From NCBI GenBank assembly GCA_964388955.1, contig CAYMCO010000012.1, positions 1 through 64,000 of the forward strand: DNA of 64,000 nt, read 5' to 3'. The stretch is from CAYMCO01 sp964388955 (GTDB taxonomy: Bacteria > Chloroflexota > Anaerolineae > Anaerolineales > E44-bin32). Of this stretch, positions 35,299 to 41,883 are shown in pieces. Positions within the stretch are counted from its first letter, which is position 1. Each line of letters opens with the position of its first letter. The notes under the pieces were generated by a model. That model saw nothing but the letters and a program-made list of their open reading frames with translations, was not told where the DNA came from and ran no database searches. The position numbers were made by a program, and so were the translations under genes.

Positions 35299-36018
35299 AT
35301 GAAGCGTATTCTGATTGGTCTGTTCCTGTCGATGATCTGCGTCGGTTGCGCCTACTTCAGCCTCCTCGCCAGTGGAGCGGCCGTCGTGGCGGATGCGATG
35401 CCGCGTTGGGCGCAGGACGAGGCCTGGGGTTGGATGATGGGCACGCCGCAGGCGACCGGCAGGGATCCGGAGATCCCGGGTGATTTGAGCTACTCCGGTG
35501 GGTCATATTATTGGGCGCCGACCGGTTATTCGGGTCCTAATTCGTTCAAATGCATGCGCCCCGTGGAGGGACCGGCATGGATATCGAGCCCGTTCGGGGA
35601 CACCGAGGGCCGAAATGGCCACGCCCATACCGGCATCGACTTGGCCATCGAGGAGGGCCACCTGGTCTGGACGCCCTTCGGCGGCCAGGTGACCTTTGCG
35701 GGTTGGAACTACTACCTCGGCTGGATGGTCGTGGTGGAGAACGATGGCTGGCAGGTGCTCCTGGGGCATCTTTGCTGCGGGGAGAATGGAACGAGAACAT
35801 CCCCTTCCGGTCGATCTTCGATTTCGGTTGCTCCAGGAGATCTGATTCGGGCAGGAGATGTGGTGGGCACAAGTGGGAATACGGGGAATTCGACGGGGCC
35901 GCATGTGCATTTTGAGATCAGACATTGCGACCGAGGAGGAAATTGCGGAATCACTGATCCAAGTGCGGCTCGACTTCCGGGTCAGGCTAGGAGGTGCGTA
36001 TGGAGGGGGCAATATTAG
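35299..36018 (+). CDS. M23-family peptidase, secreted (LytM-like)
   Basis: This 239-residue protein begins with a signal sequence whose MICVGC is a lipobox-like site, so lipid anchoring at Cys16 is likely. The catalytic LytM domain covers about residues 85-215. Zn ligands lie in HAHTGID (108-114) and GPHVHFEI (200-207), with SSPFG and GQVTFAG segments as expected. Such enzymes cleave peptidoglycan cross-links. In T4SS loci a VirB1-like hydrolase opens the wall for machine assembly, which fits its position 10 bases after virB4. The C-terminus ends in a Cys-containing basic tail. Confidence 0.85.
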   Translation: MKRILIGLFLSMICVGCAYFSLLASGAAVVADAMPRWAQDEAWGWMMGTPQATGRDPEIPGDLSYSGGSYYWAPTGYSGPNSFKCMRPVEGPAWISSPFGDTEGRNGHAHTGIDLAIEEGHLVWTPFGGQVTFAGWNYYLGWMVVVENDGWQVLLGHLCCGENGTRTSPSGRSSISVAPGDLIRAGDVVGTSGNTGNSTGPHVHFEIRHCDRGGNCGITDPSAARLPGQARRCVWRGQY

Positions 36019-36716
36019 GATACTTGAATAGCTGGCCGCCAACTGGAGTATCAACTGGAAAAGGAACGCTACCCAGAGGCAGTCGGACTAGCTTTCTCAA
36101 TGGCAGATGTGTCATATGCATGCTTGCCTAAGGCCCCTCAGATCATGGGAGCTACTTTAGAAGAACCTCTTTCCATCAATGGTGAGAATTCCCCAGATCC
36201 GAATTTGCAGACCAATGCGATTGAATAGTTGCCTTGGGCTTTTGTCTCACACTCGCCTCATATGAGATCGCCATACGATTCATTGTTTGATTTCATTGTC
36301 CGATTCGTTTAGAGTACAAGGGCTTGAGAAATCTTGTAGCCGAGGTAGACGCGTCAATTTGGCCCAGAAGGGCGGAAATCAAGGGCCGCTTGTTAGGCAG
36401 GCCGATCACAGAATAGCCTATGACGTCCAGACTCTTGTTGCCTGCCTCGTCCCGGAGGAAGAAGTGACTGACTCGAATTATCAGCAACTTCGGAAAGACA
36501 AATTTGGACGTGAGGATATTGATGATCATTCTACCTTCGTCAATACCTATGTAAGGAGTATTGTGTTCCGATGGGCCAATCTCCAACCGCCGATGGTCGG
36601 CAAGATTGGAACCAACGAATCGAGGCCGGCTACAGGACGAATCTATCCACAGTGAAGGAGTTTGTTGCAGAAACCAGAGTCCATATCATGACGACCTCAG
36701 GCGAAGGAGTGCAAGC
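36019..36716. other. 700-bp stretch without a supported gene
   Basis: The stretch is less GC-rich than the secretion genes. Open frames on both strands (about 36.29-36.65 kb) overlap each other, have no ribosome sites and show no motifs. It separates the end of the secretion cluster from the kinase gene and probably contains the kinase promoter. A good ribosome site, GAAGGAG, lies at 36703-36709. Confidence 0.5.
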
Positions 36717-38018
36717 ATGCCAAGTCCACACGAGAAACCTTGGTCTCCCAGGTGGAAGATTGTCAGAGAGCTGTCAGGCGGTGGACAGACCGCGACATTT
36801 GTCGTCAGTGAGGTGAAGACAGGACGCCGGGCCATCCTAAAGAGGCTCCGCCGCCAGAAGGATACAGAGCGGCGCCGACGAATGCACCGGGAAGTCACTA
36901 TTCTGGATACGCTCGATCACCGGGGTATTCCACGTCTAATCGAATCCAACTCATCGGACTACGAGACCGACGCTGTCTTATACCTGATATTGGAGTTTGT
37001 TTCAGGCCAAACTCTTGACAAAGTCATAGACTGCAGATTGCTATCAATCAATGATGCTCAGGAGTTGGTTCTTGGCCTTCTGGAAATACTGCATTACACA
37101 CACAGCAGCGGCGTCGTGCACAGGGACATCAAACCTGACAATATTATCCTCAAGAACGGCCTTGTCGACAAACCTGTCTTGATTGATTTTGGTCTGTCGT
37201 TCAATGATGCTGAGGAGGCAGCAGTACCAGCAACGAACCAAGGTCAGCAACTTGGGAATCGGTTTCTTGCTCTACCTGAACTCCAACTAAAAAGCCCACT
37301 TCAACGTGACCCAAGATCTGACCTTGCCCAGACAGTCGGTATCCTGTTCTTTGCCATCACCGGTGTCTTTCCAGTGACGCTAGTAGATGAGTCTTCTCGT
37401 CTTCCACACCAGAGGAAGAACGTGAGTGGAGAGTTGGACAACCTTCCTGCGCCGATGAAGCATCGCGTCTTGCACATCTTCGACCGTGGTTTCCCGATCC
37501 AGATAGACCAAAGATGGCAATCAGTGGCAGAGCTTCGAGAAGCTATCGTCGCGATTACCCGCGAAGGACAATCCTCAGAGGAACCTCAACACATTGGATT
37601 GGCTGATGTAAGTCGAAAGCTACACGACACAAGAGAGTTCTCATCGCGCAAGATCATCAAGGGGCATGTTGATAATCTTCTCAAGGCCTACGGAGAAGCT
37701 TTCCAATCGGTCGCCGACGAACTTGGCAATGAGTTCAATCGACTTCAAACGGGGCATAGGATCAATTGGGAGGATCTGAGTTTTGGTAACTCCCTTGGCG
37801 TGTCACACAAGCTATTTAGTGACTTTACATATCAACCCCGGCTGCAGATCCGGGTTACAGGAAACGAGATCATCGCATCTTGTCATTCGGTTGATGAAGA
37901 TACAGAAATCGCGCGGTTTCCAATAAGTGGACAGCCCGACTTAGGCAGATTTCGTGTACGAATCCGAGAGTTCTATGAACGTGGAATCGCGCGCCTACTT
38001 CAATCGAGGGTGGGATAA
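36717..38018 (+). CDS. Ser/Thr protein kinase with uncharacterised C-terminal domain
   Basis: This 433-residue cytosolic kinase has a glycine loop SGGGQTATF (residues 20-28), catalytic Lys42 in AILKRL, a helix-C Glu near 59, HRDIKPDNIIL (135-145) and DFG (157-159). All catalytic residues are present. After the kinase domain (to about residue 290) comes a helical domain of about 140 residues that I do not recognise. There is no transmembrane segment or PASTA repeat, so it is not a PknB-type cell-wall kinase. GAAGGAG lies 7 bases before the ATG at 36717, which is why the longer upstream frame is rejected. It is a single gene beside the integrases, a position typical of accessory cargo. A role in phage response or element regulation is possible but not shown. 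Confidence 0.82.
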   Translation: MPSPHEKPWSPRWKIVRELSGGGQTATFVVSEVKTGRRAILKRLRRQKDTERRRRMHREVTILDTLDHRGIPRLIESNSSDYETDAVLYLILEFVSGQTLDKVIDCRLLSINDAQELVLGLLEILHYTHSSGVVHRDIKPDNIILKNGLVDKPVLIDFGLSFNDAEEAAVPATNQGQQLGNRFLALPELQLKSPLQRDPRSDLAQTVGILFFAITGVFPVTLVDESSRLPHQRKNVSGELDNLPAPMKHRVLHIFDRGFPIQIDQRWQSVAELREAIVAITREGQSSEEPQHIGLADVSRKLHDTREFSSRKIIKGHVDNLLKAYGEAFQSVADELGNEFNRLQTGHRINWEDLSFGNSLGVSHKLFSDFTYQPRLQIRVTGNEIIASCHSVDEDTEIARFPISGQPDLGRFRVRIREFYERGIARLLQSRVG

Positions 38019-38293
38019 CTGGATGCCCCTTTTCAGGAAACTGTCCTCTATCTTACGCCTATTTCCTTGAAATCGGCTAATATCCCGTGCAATCCTACAG
38101 CTTAACGTTCGAATAACCCCCAGATCATGATTCAATTACAAATGACCGAGGGCTTATTGCCTATAGTGGGGCCGAGGACTGTGATCATACTCTCAGGACA
38201 CTAGGAAGAGGCTAAGAGGAAGAAATGTACAGGAGGGCATCGACGCATGAAAGTCCGGAAAGAACCAGTTACCAGCTCGAGTGAGATCTTTCG

Positions 38294-38698
38294 ATGAACG
38301 GCCGATCGAATAGGGCAAATAGAGAGAAAATCCCACACAATGTCATCGTCCGCGCGCCTGGCCTTCTCCCCATGATGTACAAGACGACCGAGCTTTCGGA
38401 GGAGCTCGGCGTCGCTCCCCGGACGATCGTCCGATGGACTCAGAATGGAGCCCCTTTTCAACGCGATCAACGCGGGCATATCTGGATCCACGGGGGCCTC
38501 TTCGCGAGCTGGGTGGAGAGCCAGCGCAGACCGCGATCTCGCCGAGAGATCCCTCCGGACCATGGATTCTGCTTCGCGTGCGACGAGATCGTGAGGATGG
38601 AAGATATCCAAGAACGAAGCATAGCGAAGTTGACTCTCCTGACCGGTTCCTGCACCCAGTGCGGCGGCAAGGTGAACCGTGGGTCGAGCGATGGTTAA
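38294..38698 (+). CDS. HTH (excisionase/MerR-like) plus zinc-ribbon protein
   Basis: This 134-residue protein has a helix-turn-helix of the HTH_17/excisionase type (YKTTELSEELGVAPRTIVRW, about residues 29-48), a short basic linker and two CxxC pairs (CFACDE and CTQCGG, about 92-95 and 119-122) forming a likely zinc ribbon. Its 3' end overlaps the first integrase gene by 8 bases. Small HTH proteins coupled to integrases often act as recombination directionality factors or regulators; this protein is a good candidate. An internal Met (MMYKTTEL) is an alternative start. Confidence 0.7.
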   Translation: MNGRSNRANREKIPHNVIVRAPGLLPMMYKTTELSEELGVAPRTIVRWTQNGAPFQRDQRGHIWIHGGLFASWVESQRRPRSRREIPPDHGFCFACDEIVRMEDIQERSIAKLTLLTGSCTQCGGKVNRGSSDG

Positions 38699-39791
38699 TC
38701 GAGAGAACTATGTGAAGCTGAATGCCTTCTTGGACTATCTGGGGGAGGATGTCCAACTCAGCCCCGCCTCCGTCTCACGGTACGGCGCATATCTCAAGCA
38801 CCTGCTGCGCTGGGCGGACGAATACGGCCTCGAAGAAGCCCACACAATCAGGCCCTCCTTCCCTTCCTACCTTGCGGATGCTCGTCTCGACGGAAAGTCC
38901 GGCCCACTGGCGCCGGCCACGACGAAGAAGTCCGTTCAGGTCGCGAAACGATTCATGACCTGGCTGAAGCTGAGGTATCCCCGTCAATACAAACCGCTCC
39001 CTCAGATGTGGATCGACGGCATTCGGCCTCCCAAGACTCCTGAGCTTCCGCCTGATCATGAGTTCGTGACCTACGAGGAAGTATCAAGGATCGCAAACCT
39101 GGAATTCAAGAGAAAGGAGGTGATTCTGCGCAGGGACCGGGCGGTGGCATGTCTCCTCTTTCTCTCCGGGATGCGCGCCGGCGCGATGGTCTCCTTGCCC
39201 CTCAAAGCCCTCGATTTGGAGGCCAGGACCGTCCAGCAGTGGCCGAGCCTGGGTGTGCGCACCAAGATGGGCAAATCGGCGACGACATTCCTGCTTGAGA
39301 TCCCCGAGCTTATCGAGCCGGTCCAGGATTGGGATCGCTACGTGCGAGCGCGCCTGGCCGATACCGCCATGTGGTACACACCCACCATCAACTACTGGGG
39401 GGACCAGCGGCTCTCCCCCCGCCCGCCTGGCTCGGCACGGGTCCAGAGCCTAAGCAAGCGCATGCGGAAGCTCTTCGCCAGGGCCCAGATCCCGTACAAG
39501 TCACCTCACAAGTTCCGCCACGGACACGCGGTCTTTTCCCTGCAGAACGCGCAAACCATGGCCGACTACAAGGCGGTCAGCATGAACCTGATGCACGCCG
39601 ATATCAGCGTGACCGATGGCATTTATGCGCCGCTCGCCGGGGAGGAGGTCAAGCAGCGCATCGCAAACCTCACGCTGGAACCCAACGCGCGCCCAAGCGA
39701 CTCCCAGCGCTTATATCTTAATTCCGGCGACCTCACGAAGGAGCAGATCGCGTGCCAGCTGATGGAGCTGGCCCGCAGGCTGTCCTCATGA
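38691..39791 (+). CDS. Tyrosine recombinase (integrase 1)
   Basis: This 366-residue integrase has an N-terminal SAM-like core-binding domain (about residues 1-100) and a catalytic domain with the R-H-R-H-Y set. The set is visible as LSGMRAGAM (Arg), HKFRHGHA (His and Arg), NLMHADIS (His) and DGIYAPL (Tyr). The ATG at 38691 overlaps the upstream HTH gene; a GTG at 38679 with AAGGTG 4 bases upstream is an alternative start. The gene converges on the second integrase with a 26-base gap. It is diverged from XerC/D and could be specific to the mobile element. Confidence 0.82.
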   Translation: MVNRENYVKLNAFLDYLGEDVQLSPASVSRYGAYLKHLLRWADEYGLEEAHTIRPSFPSYLADARLDGKSGPLAPATTKKSVQVAKRFMTWLKLRYPRQYKPLPQMWIDGIRPPKTPELPPDHEFVTYEEVSRIANLEFKRKEVILRRDRAVACLLFLSGMRAGAMVSLPLKALDLEARTVQQWPSLGVRTKMGKSATTFLLEIPELIEPVQDWDRYVRARLADTAMWYTPTINYWGDQRLSPRPPGSARVQSLSKRMRKLFARAQIPYKSPHKFRHGHAVFSLQNAQTMADYKAVSMNLMHADISVTDGIYAPLAGEEVKQRIANLTLEPNARPSDSQRLYLNSGDLTKEQIACQLMELARRLSS

Positions 39792-39817
39792 TCGGATCCA
39801 CCAGCCGGATGCCTCTG

Positions 39818-40810
39818 TCAGAGCTGCCAATTGTCCGCCGGACTGGCTTTCCGATGCGCGTTCGCCAGATCCACCTCGGCGATGCGGGCGTAGTGGCGGA
39901 CCATGTCCAGCGAGCCATGCCCCAGCAGCGCCTGCAGTGTAAACACGTCGCCGCCGGCCCGCAGGTACGTGATGGCGAAGGTGTGCCGAAAGCGGTGCGG
40001 GTGGCAGTCGCGCACCTCCGCCTTCTCGGCCAGCGACTTCAACAGCTGGCGCAGCGAATTCGGATTCATGGGCCGCTCCCACCGTCCCTGGAAGACCGGT
40101 GCTTCCGGCTTCTCTCCGTCCTCACGCTCGGCCAGATAGCGCCACACGAACCTGCGGGTCGTCCTTCCCAGGAACACGGTGCGCCCTTTCCCGCCTTTCG
40201 CCCCGCCCCGGGGGCCGTGCCGGACCTCCACCCGGCCGGTTTGAAGATCGATATCTTTAGCGCGCAATGCGCACAGCTCCGACGCCCGCAACCCGGTGTC
40301 CAGGAGGGTGAGGATGATCGCTCGATCCCGCCTCGCCGTGGCTCTCTTCTGGCGATATCTGCGCCGGTCGGTTGTATCCGCCCTCCGTGTGTACTCGCAT
40401 GCGTCCATCATGGCTTCGACCTCATCCCGGGTGAAGGGGATCACGGGCGCAGGCGTATATTTCGGCGTGGGCACGCCTTCCATGGGGCTCTCGATGTCGA
40501 ACTCCACCGCCGCCCAGGTGAAGAAGGACGACAGAGTCACATAGATGTTGCGGATGGTCTTGGCTGAGAGGGGACGCTCGTCGCCGTTGAATCGTTTGGG
40601 CTTGTATTCCGTGCGCAACCGAACGAGGTAGCGGCGGATCGATTGGGTGGTGATGCTCTCGACGGGGACGTCGCCTGCGTAGTCGATCCACTGTTTGAGG
40701 CGGTGCTCGTAGTTCCGCAGTGTGCGGGGGCTCAGGCCCTCGGCGGCCTTGGTGTTGATGAACCCGACCAGGGCTTTTCCGACTGACAAGCCTGACGATC
40801 TGCGTTTCAT
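39818..40810 (-). CDS. Tyrosine recombinase (integrase 2, XerD-like)
   Basis: This 330-residue recombinase has an N-terminal SAM-like domain and a textbook catalytic domain: DTGLRASELCAL (Arg), HRFRHTFA (His, Arg), LLGHGSLD (His) and MVRHYAR (Tyr). The ATG at 40810 lies only 92 bases from the tRNA-fMet 3' end, so it is likely the recombinase acting on that tRNA site. Its first codons contain one copy of the GCCTGACGA motif that recurs around the tRNA. It faces away from the tRNA into the element, as is common for integrases of tRNA-targeting elements. Confidence 0.88.
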   Translation of the reverse strand: MKRRSSGLSVGKALVGFINTKAAEGLSPRTLRNYEHRLKQWIDYAGDVPVESITTQSIRRYLVRLRTEYKPKRFNGDERPLSAKTIRNIYVTLSSFFTWAAVEFDIESPMEGVPTPKYTPAPVIPFTRDEVEAMMDACEYTRRADTTDRRRYRQKRATARRDRAIILTLLDTGLRASELCALRAKDIDLQTGRVEVRHGPRGGAKGGKGRTVFLGRTTRRFVWRYLAEREDGEKPEAPVFQGRWERPMNPNSLRQLLKSLAEKAEVRDCHPHRFRHTFAITYLRAGGDVFTLQALLGHGSLDMVRHYARIAEVDLANAHRKASPADNWQL

Positions 40811-40951
40811 TGGAAATCCTCCTTCCGGCCGGGTCCCAAGAAACGAAGATCGTCAGGCCTGCCCATTTGTGGGAGCCTGACGACCCGAGTTGAGCTTTAG
40901 GTAGCGGGGCTAGGATTCGAACCTAGGACCTTCAGGTTATGAGCCTGACGA
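40789..40951. repeat. Four copies of a GCCTGACGA motif; candidate attachment and recombinase-binding region
   Basis: AGCCTGACGA occurs in direct orientation at 40789-40798 (inside the start of integrase 2), 40874-40883 and 40942-40951 (in the anticodon arm of tRNA-fMet). An inverted near-copy, GATCGTCAGGCC, is at 40848-40859. The first and inverted copies form an 11-of-12 dyad. The spacing and position beside an integrase and a tRNA suit attachment-site arm or core sites. Confidence 0.55.
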
Positions 40952-40973
40952 GCTGCCACTGCTCCACCCCGCA
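40902..40973 (-). tRNA. tRNA-Met(CAT), initiator type
   Basis: The cloverleaf reads on the minus strand. The acceptor stem GCGGGG pairs with CCCCGC, and position 1 is an unpaired U opposite U72, the 1-72 mismatch of bacterial initiators. The D arm is AGCAGTGGCAGCT with A11. The anticodon arm TCAGG-CTCATAA-CCTGA gives anticodon CAU. The T arm is CTAGG-TTCGAAT-CCTAG. The CCA end is not fully encoded (A73 is followed by CCT). The anticodon stem has only two of the three G-C pairs usual in initiators. The gene borders the mobile half and is the likely integration target. Confidence 0.85.
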
Positions 40974-41003
40974 ACACAAGCGCCCTTTTCGGGCGCAGAA
41001 ATG

Positions 41004-41032
41004 ATTATAACACGCAGGGACGGGAGCGGCAA
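41004..41032 (-). promoter_or_regulatory. Promoter of tRNA-fMet
   Basis: On the minus strand TTGCCG (41032-41027) and a perfect TATAAT (41009-41004) are 17 bases apart. A GCGCCC-GAAAA-GGGCGC hairpin lies between the -10 and the tRNA (40980-40996). It may be a leader structure or the terminator of the FtsB-like gene, whose stop overlaps this promoter region. Confidence 0.65.
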
Positions 41033-41034
41033 GG

Positions 41035-41433
41035 TCAGTTCCCAAAGACCAGCGCCATCCACACCTCCCAGCTGCCCGGAGGCGCCTCGGCTGGCTCCGC
41101 CTCCGCCGTCGGCGCCGGGGTGGGCGCCTCCCCGGGGATGGGCACCACCAGCACATCGCCCGGCTGCACCAGCTTCGCCTCCCGCCTTGCCCAGGCCTCC
41201 ACCGTCGGTGTGGAGGCCCCGGCCGCCACCTGGGTCTCCAACCCCACCCCTTGGGTCTCCAACATCTCCACCTCGGTCTCTAGCTGAGACCTGGCACGCG
41301 TCAGGCGACGCGCATCCGCCATGCGCCGGTTCAGGCCGCCCAAGATCAATATGCCCACGACCATCGCCAGAACAAGCCAGAAGAACGGGATGCCCCCGCG
41401 TTCCGAGTCTCGATTCGCCATATGCTTCATCAT
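41035..41433 (-). CDS. FtsB/DivIC-like septum protein
   Basis: This protein of about 132 residues has a short N-terminal cytoplasmic tail, one hydrophobic helix (PFFWLVLAMVVGILILGGL), a short coiled coil (about residues 40-65) and an extracytoplasmic segment containing EAKLVQPGDVLVVPIP. That segment corresponds to the conserved EAR-x-G-x-xxPGE motif of FtsB/DivIC. These proteins bridge divisome components. The C-terminus is Ala/Pro/Thr-rich. The exact start is uncertain (Met at 41433, 41430 or 41421) because no ribosome site stands out. Confidence 0.65.
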   Translation of the reverse strand: MMKHMANRDSERGGIPFFWLVLAMVVGILILGGLNRRMADARRLTRARSQLETEVEMLETQGVGLETQVAAGASTPTVEAWARREAKLVQPGDVLVVPIPGEAPTPAPTAEAEPAEAPPGSWEVWMALVFGN

Positions 41434-41541
41434 GATACCGTACAGCGAAATGGGCTGCAAGAAGTGTGCTAGGGGCACAGGGGGGAGGGGCAAGGAGACA
41501 GGGGGCAGCGATCAGGGAGTGGGGATCAAGAACCTGCATGT

Positions 41542-41580
41542 CGACGAACGACGAAAGGGAATCGCCTCGGTCGTTCGTCG
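41542..41580. repeat. Perfect 11-base inverted repeat
   Basis: CGACGAACGAC (41542-41552) and GTCGTTCGTCG (41570-41580) are exact reverse complements separated by 17 bases. They lie in the gap between the FtsB-like gene and tRNA-Leu. The repeat could be a stem-loop in an RNA, a protein-binding dyad or a small repetitive element. Confidence 0.6.
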
Positions 41581-41666
41581 TTGGTCATTGGCCGGCGGCC
41601 CGGTGTTCCTCTTGGGATTTCTCGCCCTGCATGCAGCGCATCCTGCGTTGCACACAGCGCAATAGA

Positions 41667-41684
41667 GCCCCTCATCCGAGGGGC
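41667..41684 (-). terminator. Hairpin downstream of tRNA-Leu
   Basis: A 7-bp perfect stem, GCCCCTC/GAGGGGC, with a 4-base loop begins 6 bases after the tRNA-Leu 3' end on the minus strand. It is followed by TCTATT, a weak U-tract. It is probably the tRNA terminator. Confidence 0.55.
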
Positions 41685-41689
41685 CCAGG

Positions 41690-41774
41690 TGCCGAAGGTG
41701 GGAGTTGAACCCACATGAGCCCAAGGCTCACTGCGCCCTGAACGCAGCGCGTCTGCCAATTCCGCCACTTCGGC
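41690..41774 (-). tRNA. tRNA-Leu(CAG)
   Basis: The 85-base class II tRNA has acceptor GCCGAAG/CTTCGGC with discriminator A. The D arm is GGCGGAATTGGCAGACGC, and the anticodon arm CTGCG-TTCAGGG-CGCAG gives anticodon CAG. A long variable arm and T arm GTGGG-TTCAACT-CCCAC complete the structure. A strong promoter lies just upstream on the minus strand. Confidence 0.93.
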
Positions 41775-41784
41775 TCGCTCGACT

Positions 41785-41812
41785 ATTCTACCCTATGGGT
41801 CTTGAATGTCAA
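41785..41812 (-). promoter_or_regulatory. Promoter of tRNA-Leu
   Basis: On the minus strand a perfect TTGACA (41812-41807) and TAGAAT (41790-41785) are separated by 16 bases, and the tRNA 5' end lies 10 bases beyond the -10. This is one of the clearest sigma-70-type promoters in the window. Confidence 0.75.
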
Positions 41813-41883
41813 CGGCAGGTCCCCGCGATGGCCCAGAGGATCCACGCAAACCGTCCGGAGGGTTCCGGAACACTGGGGCTCGG

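Noticed and set aside
36287..36655. 122-codon plus-strand frame before the kinase
   Set aside because: No ribosome site or motif, overlapped by an equally plausible minus-strand frame, and located in a region with intergenic character.
40980..40996. Hairpin GCGCCC/GGGCGC as a terminator of the FtsB-like gene
   Set aside because: The stem is good, but it lies downstream of the tRNA-fMet promoter and is followed by a poor U-tract, so a terminator call is not secure.
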